The notes beneath the pieces are model-generated. The model was not told the DNA's origin, did no database searches, and was given only the letters and a program-made list of their open reading frames with translations. A stretch of DNA of 64,000 nt from Pseudomonadota bacterium (GTDB lineage: Bacteria > Pseudomonadota > Gammaproteobacteria > Burkholderiales > Gallionellaceae). The stretch lies in assembly GCA_021783995.1 (NCBI GenBank), contig JAJXTH010000008.1, forward strand, positions 1 to 64,000, given 5' to 3'. The position numbers and the translations under genes are program-made. Below are positions 52,008 to 62,230 of the stretch, one piece after another. The number at the start of each line of letters is the position of its first letter. The first letter of the stretch is position 1.

Positions 52008-52559
52008 GTGATACGCTGGTTGCTGGTTTTTCTTTTGTTGGGTGGCTGCGCATCGCAGCCGGTTGTGCCGCATCCTTCGCACGTGGAAGATGTCGCCTTT
52101 GCGATGAATGGCAGGATTTCGGTCAAGTATGACAGCAAGCGTGATTCGGCAGGATTGCGCTGGACGCACCAGTTGCAAAACGACGAGATATTGTTGTTGA
52201 CGCCGCTGGGCCAGACAGCGGCGCGCATCTATCGCGACGAGAATGAGGCCACGCTCGACGAAAGCAATAAGCATTACCAGGAGAAGGATGTCGAGTCGCT
52301 GATGATGCAGGTGCTGGGCTGGCGTTTGCAACTGGACAGCCTGCACCATTGGGTGCTGGGTCAGCCGGCAGCAAGCGATGCGCTGGTCGAGCGGGACAAA
52401 CTTGGGCGCATTTCTGTGCAGTACCAGGATGGTTGGGAAGTGCGCTATCTGAAATATGCGGACGATAAGGCGGATGCCATGCCTTCCCGCATGCAATTGA
52501 CACGCCGTGATTTGCAGCTGACCTTGCTGATAGACGGATGGGAATGGAACATCAAATGA
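52008..52559 (+). CDS. lolB: Outer-membrane lipoprotein insertion factor LolB
   Basis: The 183-residue lipoprotein has lipobox LGGC (Cys14) and the LolB core: [58 protein letters not shown] and [15 protein letters not shown] at the end. It receives lipoproteins from LolA at the outer membrane. The start overlaps nothing and the stop overlaps the ispE start (ATGA). Confidence 0.93.
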   Translation: MIRWLLVFLLLGGCASQPVVPHPSHVEDVAFAMNGRISVKYDSKRDSAGLRWTHQLQNDEILLLTPLGQTAARIYRDENEATLDESNKHYQEKDVESLMMQVLGWRLQLDSLHHWVLGQPAASDALVERDKLGRISVQYQDGWEVRYLKYADDKADAMPSRMQLTRRDLQLTLLIDGWEWNIK

Positions 52560-53461
52560 AGGATGCAGGATTCGGGATGCAGGATTCAGGATGCAGGATT
52601 CAGGATGCAGATCGGAATGAATCCGGCGGTATAACATGTCCCGCGCCCGCTAAGCTGAACCTGTTTTTGCATGTCACAGGCCGCCGCGAGGATGGCTATC
52701 ATGAGCTGCAGACGCTGTTCCGCTTCATCGATCTTTGCGACATGCTGCATTTTTCGCCGAGAGAAGACGGCGAGGTTCATCGCGTCAGCGAAGTCGAAGG
52801 CGTGCCCGAAGACCGCGACCTGTGCGTGCGCGCCGCGCGTCTCCTGCAGGGTGAGACGGGATGCAAGCTTGGGGTCGACATCGCAGTCGAGAAACGCATT
52901 CCCATGGGCGGGGGGCTGGGTGGCGGAAGCTCTGATGCGGCGACTGCGCTGATTGCATTGAATCGTCTGTGGTCGCTTGGGTTGAATCGCGCTCGTCTGA
53001 TGGAGCTGGGGCTCAGGCTGGGTGCCGACGTGCCTGTGTTCGTGTTCGGCGAGAATGCGTTCGCCGAAGGGGTGGGGGAAAAGCTGCAGGCCTATGCCTT
53101 GCCTCCCGCATGGTATGTGGTGTTATTTCCGCCCGTGCATGTGCCCACAGCCAAAATATTTGCGCATCCGGAATTGACACGGGACTCGGTTTCGATAATA
53201 ATTCGCGCCCTCTCAACGCAGCCATTGCGAAATGATCTGCAGGCCGTGGTGTGCAGTCTTTATCCGGAAGTGGCTGATTATATCGCCGAGCTTGGCCGCT
53301 ATGGGCGCGCGATGATGACGGGTTCCGGCGCATGCGTGTTTGCCGAATTTGAGAATCAGGAAAAGGCTCATACTGTTTTGCGGCAGTTGCCGGAAGCGAT
53401 GAGAGGAGTTGCAGTACAAGGTTTGTTGCGGCACCCGTTGCATGACTGGGTGACGGATTGA
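52556..53461 (+). CDS. ispE: 4-diphosphocytidyl-2-C-methyl-D-erythritol kinase
   Basis: The 301-residue GHMP kinase of the MEP isoprenoid pathway has [24 protein letters not shown] and the ATP loop [17 protein letters not shown]. About 25 extra residues precede the conserved start and are encoded by seven heptamer repeats; no other in-frame ATG lies closer than codon 8 (52577). The ATG at 52556 overlaps the lolB stop. Either the extension is translated or a rare start near GGTATAACA is used. Confidence 0.92.
   Translation: MKDAGFGMQDSGCRIQDADRNESGGITCPAPAKLNLFLHVTGRREDGYHELQTLFRFIDLCDMLHFSPREDGEVHRVSEVEGVPEDRDLCVRAARLLQGETGCKLGVDIAVEKRIPMGGGLGGGSSDAATALIALNRLWSLGLNRARLMELGLRLGADVPVFVFGENAFAEGVGEKLQAYALPPAWYVVLFPPVHVPTAKIFAHPELTRDSVSIIIRALSTQPLRNDLQAVVCSLYPEVADYIAELGRYGRAMMTGSGACVFAEFENQEKAHTVLRQLPEAMRGVAVQGLLRHPLHDWVTD
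52561..52609. repeat. Heptamer repeat in the ispE 5' coding region
   Basis: Seven consecutive 7-base units alternate GGATGCA and GGATTCA (one unit GGATTCG). They sit immediately after the lolB stop/ispE start overlap. Because 7 is not a multiple of 3, any gain or loss of one unit would shift the ispE frame. The unit resembles the repeat at 1-123. Confidence 0.93.
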
Positions 53462-53466
53462 GTTAT

Positions 53467-53541
53467 TGGGGAGTCGCCAAGTGGTAAGGCAACGGGTTTT
53501 GATCCCGTCATTCGTAGGTTCGATCCCTACCTCCTCAGCCA
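53467..53541 (+). tRNA. tRNA-Gln (TTG anticodon)
   Basis: A 75-base cloverleaf with acceptor arms TGGGGAG / CTCCTCA, anticodon loop TTTTGAT (anticodon TTG), T-loop GGTTCGATCC and an encoded CCA end. Position between ispE and prs is the common proteobacterial order. Confidence 0.95.
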
Positions 53542-53586
53542 TATCACGGGCTGTGCCCATTTGATCTTGTTCGTTAAGGGGTTCAC

Positions 53587-54537
53587 GTGTCCTACGATAG
53601 CTTGATGGTGTTCACTGGCAATGCCAACCCTAAGCTTGCGGAAGCGGTGGCGCAGCACCTGGGCATCACGCTGGGACGCGCGACAGTTGCGCGCTTTTCG
53701 GACGGCGAGGTGATGGTCGAACTCCTCGAGAACGTGCGCGGCAAGGACGTGTTCATCCTGCAGTCCACTTGCGCCCCTACCAACGATAATCTGATGGAAG
53801 TGATGGTGATGGCGGATGCGCTGAAGCGCGCCTCCGCTGGACGCATCACCGCAGCCATGCCCTATTACGGTTATGCGCGCCAGGACAGGCGTCCGCGTTC
53901 CGCCAGGGTTGCGATCACAGCGAAGTTGATAGCCGACATGCTGACCAGCGCGGGCGTGGACAGGTTGCTGACCATGGATCTGCATTCCGACCAGATACAG
54001 GGATTTTTCGACATACCGGTCGACAACATATACGCGACTCCCATACTGCTGGCAGACGTGTGGCGCCAGAACTATCCCAACCTGATCGTGGTATCTCCGG
54101 ACGTGGGCGGCGTGGTGCGAGCACGCGCGCTGGCCAAGCAGCTGGATGCGGACCTTGCGATCATAGACAAGCGTCGCCCCAAGCCCAACGTGTCCAAGGT
54201 GATGAACATCATAGGCGAAGTCGCCGGACGCACCTGTCTCATCATGGACGACATGGTGGATACCGCCAACACGCTGTGCGAGGCGGCCAAGGCGCTGAAG
54301 GACAAGGGAGCGGCGCGCGTGCTGTCTTACTGTACGCATCCGGTTCTTTCCGGTCCCGCGGTCGAACGCATCACGAATTCTGCGATCGATGAACTGGTCG
54401 TGACGGACACGATCCCTCTGTCGGAGGCGGCGAGCAACTGCGGCCGCATACGCCAGCTCAGCACTGCGGAACTGATGGCCGAAACGATACGCCGCATCAA
54501 CAACGAGGAGTCGGTCAGCTCCCTGTTTACCGAATGA
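53587..54537 (+). CDS. prs: Ribose-phosphate pyrophosphokinase
   Basis: The 316-residue enzyme makes PRPP. It has [16 protein letters not shown], the flexible/ATP region [16 protein letters not shown], the metal/phosphate motif [15 protein letters not shown] and the PRPP loop [14 protein letters not shown]. Start is GTG at 53587 preceded by AAGGGG. PRPP feeds the histidine pathway encoded earlier in the window. Confidence 0.95.
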   Translation: MSYDSLMVFTGNANPKLAEAVAQHLGITLGRATVARFSDGEVMVELLENVRGKDVFILQSTCAPTNDNLMEVMVMADALKRASAGRITAAMPYYGYARQDRRPRSARVAITAKLIADMLTSAGVDRLLTMDLHSDQIQGFFDIPVDNIYATPILLADVWRQNYPNLIVVSPDVGGVVRARALAKQLDADLAIIDKRRPKPNVSKVMNIIGEVAGRTCLIMDDMVDTANTLCEAAKALKDKGAARVLSYCTHPVLSGPAVERITNSAIDELVVTDTIPLSEAASNCGRIRQLSTAELMAETIRRINNEESVSSLFTE

Positions 54538-54613
54538 GTTTGGCGGCAGCCATGTCGGCTGCTGCATGTCTGAACCGCCTGGTCGCGGGCGGTTCTATTT
54601 TGGAGAAGTGAAA

Positions 54614-55249
54614 ATGAAGATCGAGTTCAATGCAACAAAGCGCGATACGCAAGGTACGGGTGCGAGCCGCCGTCTGCGTAAGGCCGGTTCCATTCCCGGC
54701 ATCGTTTATGGTTCGGGAGACGCGGTGATGATCCAGATGGATCACAACGAGATGTATTACAAGCTGCGCGCGGAAGAGTTCCACGCATCCGTGCTGACCA
54801 TGAATCTGGATGGCAAGGCAGAAGCCGTGCAGCTGCGCGACTTCGTGATGCACCCTTTCCGCCAGCAGGTCCAGCATATGGACTTCCAGCGCGTGGACAT
54901 GAGCAAGAAGCTGCACATCAAGGTGCCGCTGCATTTCCTGAACGAGGAAACGGCTCCCGGCGTGAAGACCGGCGGCGGCAAGATCAGCCATGTGATGATA
55001 GACGTGGACGTCAGCTGCCTGCCTGCAGATCTGCCAGCCTTCATCGAGGTTGATCTCGGCAAACTGGAGCTCGGCCATTCCGTCCATCTGTCGGATCTCG
55101 TCCTGCCCAAGGGCGTAGAGTTGGCCGCTCATGGCACGCACACCGGCGAGGCAGTGGTTGTTACGATACAAGTGCCGCGCGGCGCGGCAGAGGCGGAAGC
55201 GCCCGCTGCTGCAGAAGCCGAGGCTGCTCCTGCTGCTGCGAAGAAGTAA
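54614..55249 (+). CDS. rplY: 50S ribosomal protein L25 (CTC/TL5 form)
   Basis: The 211-residue protein has the L25 domain (FNATKRDTQGTGASRRLRKAG, IPGIVYG) and the C-terminal TL5 domain (HIKVPLHFLNEETAPGVKTGG), ending in an Ala/Glu-rich tail. It binds 5S rRNA. Start at 54614 follows GGAG; it is followed by a terminator. Confidence 0.94.
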   Translation: MKIEFNATKRDTQGTGASRRLRKAGSIPGIVYGSGDAVMIQMDHNEMYYKLRAEEFHASVLTMNLDGKAEAVQLRDFVMHPFRQQVQHMDFQRVDMSKKLHIKVPLHFLNEETAPGVKTGGGKISHVMIDVDVSCLPADLPAFIEVDLGKLELGHSVHLSDLVLPKGVELAAHGTHTGEAVVVTIQVPRGAAEAEAPAAAEAEAAPAAAKK

Positions 55250-55267
55250 CAGGGAAACCGCCAGCGG

Positions 55268-55309
55268 ACCCGCCATTGCTGATTGCGGCATGGCGGGTTT
55301 TGCTTTTTT
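55268..55309 (+). terminator. Rho-independent terminator after rplY
   Basis: ACCCGCCAT (55268-55276) pairs with ATGGCGGGT (55290-55298), followed by TTTGCTTTTTT. Confidence 0.85.
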
Positions 55310-55338
55310 GACTCGATGTTTAAGATGATCGTGGACTG

Positions 55339-55914
55339 ATGAATCCGATACGCCTGATCGTAGGTCTTGGGAATCCGGGCCGTGAATACGAGACGACCCG
55401 CCACAACGCAGGATTCTGGTTTGTGGAAGAGCTAGCGCAAAGCGCAAATCACAGTTTCAGGAACGAAGCGAAGTTCATCGGGCTTGCCGTGCGCGGCCAT
55501 TTGCACGGGCATGAAGTGTGGCTGTTGAAGCCGCAGACCTTCATGAATGCGAGCGGGCGCTCTGTGGCTGCGGCAGCGCAGTTCTACAAGATATCGCCTG
55601 CCGAGATACTGGTGGTGCACGACGAGCTGGATCTGCAGCCGGGTGTTGCGCGCTTGAAGATGGGAGGCGGGCACGGCGGTCACAACGGGCTTAAGGACAT
55701 CATCGCGCACCTTGGCACGAGGGATTTCTGGCGGCTGCGGCTCGGGGTCGGGCATCCTGGAGATCGGTCTGAAGTCGTGAGCTATGTCCTGAACGATCCG
55801 CGCAGTGAAGAGCTCGCGCAGATCGAGGATGCGATGCACAAGGCATTGCATCTCGCGCCGCTCATCATCGAGGGAAAGATGGAAGCCGCGATGCTGAAAC
55901 TGCACAGCAAGTGA
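55339..55914 (+). CDS. pth: Peptidyl-tRNA hydrolase
   Basis: The 191-residue enzyme has [22 protein letters not shown] with the catalytic His, [18 protein letters not shown] with the catalytic Asp and [12 protein letters not shown]. It recycles peptidyl-tRNA. Order rplY-pth-ychF is conserved. Confidence 0.95.
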   Translation: MNPIRLIVGLGNPGREYETTRHNAGFWFVEELAQSANHSFRNEAKFIGLAVRGHLHGHEVWLLKPQTFMNASGRSVAAAAQFYKISPAEILVVHDELDLQPGVARLKMGGGHGGHNGLKDIIAHLGTRDFWRLRLGVGHPGDRSEVVSYVLNDPRSEELAQIEDAMHKALHLAPLIIEGKMEAAMLKLHSK

Positions 55915-55925
55915 GGATTGACATC

Positions 55926-56321
55926 CTAGTCGTCGTCACCCCAGCGCCGATAATATCCGTCGTCACCGCCCCAGCGGGGAACGTAAACGACGCGGGGCGG
56001 CGGCTGATAATATTGTTGCGGCGGATAATAGGCCTGTTGTTGAGGGTAATAGACCTGTTGCTGTGGGTAGTACGCTTGCTGGGGCGGGCCGTAATAAGGC
56101 CCGGAATTGGCTTGCCCGGCGTTGTAGCCTATCACCGCACCCAATGCGGATGCGGCCACTCTTCCATTGCCCTGTCCCACCTGGGCGCCAAGCAAGCCGC
56201 CTGCTATGGCACCCAGAATTCCGCCTCCATTGTCTGCATGTGCGGGAAGCGAAGCCAGTCCGACGGCTGCGGCAAGCGATACGGCGATCAGTCGATTCTT
56301 CAATTTTTGACCCTTTTTCAT
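55926..56321 (-). CDS. Exported glycine-zipper protein with Tyr/Pro/Gln repeats
   Basis: The 131-residue protein from the Met at 56321 has a signal peptide (ending AHA), a glycine-zipper segment (GGILGAIAGGLLGAQVG and SALGAVIGYNAG) that can insert in membranes, and a tail with repeated YYPQQQ units (AYYPQQQVYYPQQQAYYPPQQYY), ending in a Tyr/Trp/Asp-rich stretch. Longer frames to 56486 lack a signal peptide at the start. It is inserted on the opposite strand between pth and ychF. Function is unknown; an envelope location is likely. Confidence 0.78.
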   Translation of the reverse strand: MKKGQKLKNRLIAVSLAAAVGLASLPAHADNGGGILGAIAGGLLGAQVGQGNGRVAASALGAVIGYNAGQANSGPYYGPPQQAYYPQQQVYYPQQQAYYPPQQYYQPPPRVVYVPRWGGDDGYYRRWGDDD

Positions 56322-56610
56322 AAGAAAAGTACGATCGTTAGGCATGGGGCTGGCAGATTTAGTTCCATGCACAAAATTTTCTGATGGCGTATTCGCCCAT
56401 CTGATGCGGCAGGCCTTTGGATCAGTGCTCCAGTGAGTGTTACAATCACCCTTTTCAATACAAAGCCGGTGCAGAATCGTTGTCAACTGCTTCGATTTCG
56501 TTGGTTCTGTCTTGCAGCCGTTTTAAGTCATCACCTCGCGGTTTTCAGCGCATCCGTCTCACGACGATGCAGACGTTAGGCTGGATGGTCTTTAGGATAA
56601 AGGAAAAACC
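56322..56610. other. Intergenic region before ychF
   Basis: This 289-base stretch separates the divergent glycine-zipper gene and ychF and must hold promoters for both. I see no convincing -35/-10 pair, RNA gene or repeat in it. Just before ychF there is an AAAGGA ribosome binding site. Confidence 0.5.
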
Positions 56611-57702
56611 ATGAGTCTCAAATGCGGTATCGTCGGATTGCCCAACGTCGGCAAGTCCACCCTGTTCAATGCGCTGACCAAGGCGGGCATCGCCGCCGAG
56701 AACTACCCCTTTTGCACGATAGAGCCCAATGTCGGTATCGTCGAGGTGCCCGATTCGCGCATGGACGAGCTGGCCAAAATCGTCAAGCCGCAGCGCATGC
56801 AGCCTGCGATCGTCGAATTCGTGGACATCGCCGGGCTTGTCGCCGGCGCATCGAAGGGGGAGGGGCTGGGCAACCAGTTCCTGGCCAACATCCGCGAGAC
56901 GGACGCGATCGTAAACGTGGTGCGCTGCTTCGACGATCCCAACGTGGTTCACGTTTCTGGCAGGGTGGACCCGATCTCCGACATAGAGACCATCGTCACG
57001 GAGCTTGCGCTTGCAGACCTCGCGGCAGTCGAGCGCACGCTGCAGCGCGAAGGCAAGAAGGCCAAGTCCGGGGACAAGGAGGCGCAGAAACTGGTTGCCG
57101 TTCTCGAAAAACTGCAGCCGCACCTGAATGAAGGCAAGCCTGCGCGCACGCTGGGACTTTCCGACGAAGAGAGGGAAATCATAAAGCCGCTCTGTCTTCT
57201 CACCATCAAGCCCGCGATGTATGTCGGCAACGTGCTGGAAGACGGGTTCGAGAACAATCCGCATCTGGACAAACTTCGCGAGCATGCTGCCAAGGAAGGT
57301 GCGCCCGTTGTCGCACTTTGCGCGAAGATAGAGGCGGAGCTAGCCGACCTCGACGATGCGGACAAGAGGGAGTTTCTAGCAGACCTGGGGCTCGAGGAGC
57401 CGGGCCTCAATCGCCTGATCCGTGCAGGCTACGATTTGCTAGGCCTTCAGACCTATTTCACCGCGGGCGTGAAGGAAGTGCGCGCATGGACCATACACAA
57501 GGGTGACACTGCGCCCAGGGCGGCTGGCGTGATCCACACCGATTTCGAGCGCGGCTTCATCCGCGCGCAGACCATCTCCTATGAGGACTTCATCGCCTGC
57601 AATGGCGAGGCGGGCGCTAAGGAGAAGGGCAAGATGCGGGTCGAGGGCAAGGACTACGTCGTTCAGGATGGAGATGTGATGAATTTCCTGTTCAACGTCT
57701 AA
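56611..57702 (+). CDS. ychF: Ribosome-binding ATPase YchF
   Basis: The 363-residue Obg-family ATPase has G1 [37 protein letters not shown] (the hydrophobic substitution of the catalytic Gln seen in YchF) and the C-terminal TGS domain ([17 protein letters not shown] ... [13 protein letters not shown]). Confidence 0.95.
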   Translation: MSLKCGIVGLPNVGKSTLFNALTKAGIAAENYPFCTIEPNVGIVEVPDSRMDELAKIVKPQRMQPAIVEFVDIAGLVAGASKGEGLGNQFLANIRETDAIVNVVRCFDDPNVVHVSGRVDPISDIETIVTELALADLAAVERTLQREGKKAKSGDKEAQKLVAVLEKLQPHLNEGKPARTLGLSDEEREIIKPLCLLTIKPAMYVGNVLEDGFENNPHLDKLREHAAKEGAPVVALCAKIEAELADLDDADKREFLADLGLEEPGLNRLIRAGYDLLGLQTYFTAGVKEVRAWTIHKGDTAPRAAGVIHTDFERGFIRAQTISYEDFIACNGEAGAKEKGKMRVEGKDYVVQDGDVMNFLFNV

Positions 57703-57710
57703 AGAGCTCC

Positions 57711-58676
57711 ATGAATGGCCGTGCATGGCAACTTCTGCACCTGCTCTCCGACGGGGAATTCCATTCCGGGGAGGACCTTGCGCGGGAAATGGACGTCTCG
57801 CGCGCGACTGTTTTCAACGATCTCTCGTCCGCAATGGAAGAGGGCGTGCAGCTGCAGCGCATCAGGGGAAGAGGCTATCGCCTGCCTCATGGCTGGCAGC
57901 CGTTGGATAAAAACGATATAGGGCGTTTCCTGGGAGACAGTGCGGCGCGCTTTGCGATAGAGGTCGCACTTCAGATTCCATCCAGCAACACCGAGCTTTT
58001 GCGCCGCACGGGCATGCAAAGCGGGACGGTGCTCGCAGCAGAATTGCAGACGGCGGGCAGAGGGCGCCTTGGCAGGCAATGGCATTCCGGCCTCGGCAAT
58101 GCGCTGACCTTCTCCCTTATCTGGCGTTTCGACTGCGGGCTCAATGCGCTTTCGGGTTTGAGCCTTGCCGTTGGCGTTGCGGTCATGCGCGCGCTTGACA
58201 GATTCGGCGCAAAGGACGCGGGGCTGAAGTGGCCCAACGACATCCTGACTCGGCACGGGAAACTGGGAGGCGTACTGATCGAGGCTCAGGGAGACATGTA
58301 TGGGCCGAGCCTCGCAGTGATAGGCATAGGCATCAACTGCAGCCTGCCTGCAGTGGTCACGCGTGCCATCGATCAGCCGGCTGATGCGCTCGACAGGATA
58401 TGTGAAAATCCTCCTGGCCGGAACGAATTCCTGGCTGCACTCTTGAGAGAGCTTGCGCTCGTGCTCGACGAATTTTCGCGCAATGGCTTTGCAGCATTGA
58501 GAGGGCAGTGGGAAGAACACCACGTGCATCGCAATTCCCGGGTTTTCCTGTCCATGCCGGATGGAACAGAGGTCGGCGGCATCGCGCGCGGCGTGAGCGA
58601 CAGCGGCGAGCTGGTGCTCGAAACCGCGCAGGGTCTCAGGAGATATAATGCGGGCGAAGTGGGGATGCGATCGTGA
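57711..58676 (+). CDS. birA: Biotin-protein ligase / biotin operon repressor BirA
   Basis: The 321-residue protein has an N-terminal winged helix (GEDLAREMDVSRATVFNDLSSAMEEG) and the ligase domain with AGRGRLGRQWHS, KWPNDILTRHGKLGGVLIEAQGD and a C-terminal SH3-like domain. The presence of the HTH indicates a role as regulator as well as biotinylating enzyme. It overlaps coaX by four bases. Confidence 0.94.
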   Translation: MNGRAWQLLHLLSDGEFHSGEDLAREMDVSRATVFNDLSSAMEEGVQLQRIRGRGYRLPHGWQPLDKNDIGRFLGDSAARFAIEVALQIPSSNTELLRRTGMQSGTVLAAELQTAGRGRLGRQWHSGLGNALTFSLIWRFDCGLNALSGLSLAVGVAVMRALDRFGAKDAGLKWPNDILTRHGKLGGVLIEAQGDMYGPSLAVIGIGINCSLPAVVTRAIDQPADALDRICENPPGRNEFLAALLRELALVLDEFSRNGFAALRGQWEEHHVHRNSRVFLSMPDGTEVGGIARGVSDSGELVLETAQGLRRYNAGEVGMRS

Positions 58677-59392
58677 AGAGACTGCTGATCGATGCGGGGA
58701 ACACCAACATCAAGCTGGCATCGGTGACCGGCGGGGACTGGTCGGAAGTAACGAGCCTGCCGAGCGGCCGCGTGCGTGACCTCGATCTCGGACAATTCAT
58801 TGACGCCGGGCAGGCCTGGGCCAGCAATGTGGCGGGCGATGAAGTCGCAATGCAGATATCACGCGCCTGCAAGGAGCGCGGCATTCCATTGCATTTTGTC
58901 GAGGCCCTGCCCATGCAGTGCGGCGTGCGGAATGGCTACGATGTTCCCGTGCAACTGGGATCCGACCGCTGGGCTTCGATGATCGCCGCATGGCATCTTG
59001 TGAAAAAGCCCTGTCTCGTCGTGAGCTGCGGCACGGCCACCACGGTGGACGCGCTGTCTGACGGCGGGGAATTCCTGGGGGGGCTGATCCTGCCCGGAAT
59101 CGAACTGATGCAGAAGAGCCTCATCGATGCGACCGCCCTGCCGGAGCCTGCGCAAGGAAGGCATGCCGGTTTCCCGCGAAATACTGCCGATGCGATCCTG
59201 AGCGGTGCGATACAGGCGACCTGTGGTGCGATAACGCGCCAGCATGAACGCCTGGATGCGGGATCGTCCGTGCTGCTTTGCGGCGGCGCAGCCCGACTGG
59301 TTTTACCGCATCTGGCATTGCAGGCCGAGATCGTGGACAATCTCGTGTTGATGGGGTTGGAACTAATCGCAAGGGATGCGGATCGGGAATGA
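58673..59392 (+). CDS. coaX: Type III pantothenate kinase
   Basis: The 239-residue ASKHA-fold kinase has LLIDAGNTNIKLA, GSDRWASMIAAWHL, SCGTATTVDALSDGGEFLGGLILPG and CGGAARL. It starts with GTG at 58673 inside the birA stop. Together with coaD it supports a CoA pathway using type III PanK. Confidence 0.94.
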   Translation: MKRLLIDAGNTNIKLASVTGGDWSEVTSLPSGRVRDLDLGQFIDAGQAWASNVAGDEVAMQISRACKERGIPLHFVEALPMQCGVRNGYDVPVQLGSDRWASMIAAWHLVKKPCLVVSCGTATTVDALSDGGEFLGGLILPGIELMQKSLIDATALPEPAQGRHAGFPRNTADAILSGAIQATCGAITRQHERLDAGSSVLLCGGAARLVLPHLALQAEIVDNLVLMGLELIARDADRE

Positions 59393-60090
59393 AGATATTT
59401 TTCTGGGTTTTGGTTGCAGCGAATTTGATTTTCTTTGCGGTGATGAAGTCCGGCATGCTGGACGAAGCGCAGGAGCCTGTGCCGGTGCCCTTGCATGCGG
59501 AACAGATATCCATCCTGAATGCGGCGTCCTCTGTCGCAGAACAGGCATCCGCCGTGGCGCCTGCATCCGCACCCGCAGCACCTGCTTCGGCAGCTTCATC
59601 CGCACCCGCGGCAACATCGGTGCCTGTGAATTCATGTTTCGAATGGGGCGAATTTTCCGGCGCGGAGATTGGCAAGGTGGTGCAGGCGCTGCAGAAGATG
59701 CATCTGGGCAAAAGGTTGAGCCGCCATGAAGTCGGCCACACGATAGGCTACTGGGTTTACATCCCGCCGCTCAAGGACAAGGCGGCTGTGACGCAGAAGG
59801 TCGCGCAGATCAAGTCTCTCGGCGTGTCGGATTATTTTGTGGTGCAGGATGCCGGCGCATGGATGAACGCGATATCGCTCGGCGTATTCAAGACGCAGGA
59901 TGCCGCGCAGAGTTTTCTGGAAGAGCTGCAGGCCAAGGGAGTGCACAGCGCGAAGATAGGCGAGAAGTCCGGCAGCAAGCCCTCCGTGATGTTCGAATTG
60001 AACGGCCTGAATAGGGACGAGAGCGACAGATTGGGCGCGTTGCAGAAGGATTTTTCCGATATCCAGCTGAAGAGCGTATCTTGCCATTGA
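59389..60090 (+). CDS. SPOR-domain membrane protein
   Basis: The 233-residue protein has an N-terminal membrane helix (MKIFFWVLVAANLIFFAVM), an Ala/Pro/Ser-rich linker (about residues 50-80) and a C-terminal SPOR-like domain (WVYIPPLKDKAAVTQKVAQIKSLGVSDYFVV, ISLGVFKTQDAAQSFLEELQAKGV). SPOR domains bind denuded septal peptidoglycan. The birA-coaX-SPOR order is typical. Confidence 0.9.
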   Translation: MKIFFWVLVAANLIFFAVMKSGMLDEAQEPVPVPLHAEQISILNAASSVAEQASAVAPASAPAAPASAASSAPAATSVPVNSCFEWGEFSGAEIGKVVQALQKMHLGKRLSRHEVGHTIGYWVYIPPLKDKAAVTQKVAQIKSLGVSDYFVVQDAGAWMNAISLGVFKTQDAAQSFLEELQAKGVHSAKIGEKSGSKPSVMFELNGLNRDESDRLGALQKDFSDIQLKSVSCH

Positions 60091-60126
60091 CAGGATAGTG
60101 CGAAATCCGGAAAATGCCGCCTCTTC

Positions 60127-60203
60127 GGTGATATAGCTCAGGTGGTTAGAGCGCAGCACTCATAACGCTGAGGTCGGTGGTTCAAATCCACCTATCACCA
60201 CCA
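60127..60203 (+). tRNA. tRNA with CAT anticodon (Met elongator or Ile2)
   Basis: A 77-base cloverleaf with acceptor arms GGTGATA / TATCACC, anticodon loop CTCATAA (anticodon CAT), T-loop GGTTCAAATCC and encoded CCA. It lacks initiator features. Elongator Met and lysidine-modified Ile2 cannot be separated with certainty by eye; the A31-C39 pair at the anticodon stem base is a mismatch. Confidence 0.9.
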
Positions 60204-60212
60204 ATTACAGGG

Positions 60213-60240
60213 GCCAGTTCAGATTGAACTGGCTTTTCCT
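60213..60240 (+). terminator. Terminator after the CAU tRNA
   Basis: GCCAGTTCA (60213-60221) and TGAACTGGC (60225-60233) form a perfect nine-base stem with a GAT loop, followed by TTTTCCTTTT. Confidence 0.88.
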
Positions 60241-60318
60241 TTTCAGGACATCCGGTTCGATCTCTGGCGGGACACACATATATAATTGATCCGGAGAATG
60301 GCATAAGGTCCGTACAAA

Positions 60319-60864
60319 ATGGTCATATCAGTTGGCACTGCAACCGGAAGCGATCTCGACGGCATCATGGCGCTGCAGGAGGCCAACCAGCCGGCCAGGG
60401 GAGGATATCTGTCGGTCAGTCTCTCCAGGACTTGCATCGCTGAGAGGATGGCTGCAATGCCCATGGTCGTGGCAAGGCAAGACGATGCCGTCTGCGGTTT
60501 CCTGATGACCAGCACGTTGGAGATGAACCGTGATGTTCCCGTCATCCGGGCGATGCTGGAAGCGTATGCGGGCGCAGCCGACGCCTATGTCTATGGGCCG
60601 GTGTGCGTGCGGGAAGATGCGCGAGGCCTGGGGCTGGCTCGGACCATGTTCATCGAATTGCAGCGCCATCTGCCCGGGCGCGAAGGAATTCTGTTCATAC
60701 GGCGCGACAACCCGGCTTCGCTGCGCGCGCACGAGAAGATGGGGATGAAGGAAGTCGCGGGCTTTGTCTTCGACGGCAGGGAGTGCGCTGTATTTTCATA
60801 CGTCGCGGCCGACCTCCAGGGTTGCGCAGATGGAGAAAATGCCCCGTTGGGAACGCAAGTATAA
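60319..60864 (+). CDS. GNAT-family N-acetyltransferase
   Basis: The 181-residue protein has the GNAT core: VCVREDARGLGLARTMFIELQ (acetyl-CoA loop, RxxGxA-like) and DNPASLRAHEKMGMKEVAGF. It has no signal peptide. The substrate is unknown. It is transcribed before miaB but separated by 40 bases. Confidence 0.85.
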   Translation: MVISVGTATGSDLDGIMALQEANQPARGGYLSVSLSRTCIAERMAAMPMVVARQDDAVCGFLMTSTLEMNRDVPVIRAMLEAYAGAADAYVYGPVCVREDARGLGLARTMFIELQRHLPGREGILFIRRDNPASLRAHEKMGMKEVAGFVFDGRECAVFSYVAADLQGCADGENAPLGTQV

Positions 60865-60904
60865 TGGTGGCTCGCTGCAAGCACCATGAATTCTGGAACA
60901 TGAG

Positions 60905-62230
60905 ATGAAGAAACTCTACATTAAAACCTATGGCTGCCAGATGAACGAGTACGACTCGGACAAGATGGCGGACGTGCTGCGCGCCTGCGACGGGATGAGC
61001 CAGACGGACAAAATCGAGGAGGCGGACGTTATCCTCTTCAACACCTGTTCGATACGCGAGAAGGCCGAGGACAAGGTGTTCTCCGATCTTGGGCGCGTAC
61101 GCCCGCTCAAGGAGGCCAGGCCTGACCTCCTGATCGGCGTGGGTGGATGCGTTGCAAGCCAGGAAGGCGAGACGATCATCAGACGCGCGCCCTATGTGGA
61201 CATGGTGTTTGGACCGCAGACGCTGCATCGTCTGCCGGAACTCATCAAAGCGAGGCAGGAAACGGGAAGTTCTCAGGTTGATATCAGTTTCCCCGAGATC
61301 GAGAAGTTCGACCATCTGCCCGTGCCGCAGACGACCGCCGCATCGGCCTTCGTTTCGGTGATGGAAGGGTGCAGCAAGTACTGCACTTTCTGCGTCGTGC
61401 CCTATACACGCGGCGAGGAAATTTCGCGTCCCATGGCCGACGTGATGCGCGACATCGAACTGCTCACGGATCAGGGCGTGAAGGAAGTGACGCTGATAGG
61501 ACAGAACGTGAACGCGTATGCGGGCGAAGCGGAGGACGGGGACACGGTGGATTTCGCATATCTCATCCAGGCCATCGCGGGCCTTCCCAGAATATCGCGC
61601 ATACGCTACACGACCTCGCATCCCAGAGACATGAGCCAGAGGCTGATAGACGCGTATGCGAACAATCCGAAGCTCGTGAGCCATCTGCATCTGCCCGTGC
61701 AGTCGGGCTCTGACAGGGTGCTCGCCGCGATGAAGCGCGGCCATACCGTGCTGGAATACAAGTCCATCATCAGGCGGGTTCGCGCAGCCCGCCCTGACAT
61801 ATGCATCTCCTCGGATTTCATCGTGGGTTTCCCCGGGGAGACTGAGCAGGATTTCGAGCTCACGATGAAGCTGATCGAAGAGATAGGCTTCGACAACAGT
61901 TTCAGCTTTCTTTACAGTCCGCGCCCCGGAACACCGGCTGCCGAGATGAAGGACGACACGCCGATTGATGTGAAGTCGCAGCGTCTTTATCGCCTGCAGG
62001 AGCTTCTGTTCAAACAGGAAACGGCAGTGGCTGAAAGCATGCTGGGGACGGTGCAGCGCGTGCTGGTGGAAGGCATCTCGAAGAAGGATGTGCAGGAGCT
62101 TGCGGGGCGCACCGACAACAACCGCGTGATCAACTTCAGGGGATCTCCCGGCATGATAGGGCGGTTCGCGGACATCAGGGTAACCGAGGTGGTCAAGCAC
62201 ACGCTGCGCGGAGAGCTTCATGAAAAATAA
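60905..62230 (+). CDS. miaB: tRNA-2-methylthio-N6-dimethylallyladenosine synthase
   Basis: The 441-residue radical-SAM methylthiotransferase has the auxiliary cluster Cys residues in [25 protein letters not shown] and GGCVASQEG, the radical SAM motif CSKYCTFC and a C-terminal TRAM domain. The stop region overlaps ybeY by 11 bases; phoH, usually between the two, is absent. Confidence 0.95.
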   Translation: MKKLYIKTYGCQMNEYDSDKMADVLRACDGMSQTDKIEEADVILFNTCSIREKAEDKVFSDLGRVRPLKEARPDLLIGVGGCVASQEGETIIRRAPYVDMVFGPQTLHRLPELIKARQETGSSQVDISFPEIEKFDHLPVPQTTAASAFVSVMEGCSKYCTFCVVPYTRGEEISRPMADVMRDIELLTDQGVKEVTLIGQNVNAYAGEAEDGDTVDFAYLIQAIAGLPRISRIRYTTSHPRDMSQRLIDAYANNPKLVSHLHLPVQSGSDRVLAAMKRGHTVLEYKSIIRRVRAARPDICISSDFIVGFPGETEQDFELTMKLIEEIGFDNSFSFLYSPRPGTPAAEMKDDTPIDVKSQRLYRLQELLFKQETAVAESMLGTVQRVLVEGISKKDVQELAGRTDNNRVINFRGSPGMIGRFADIRVTEVVKHTLRGELHEK

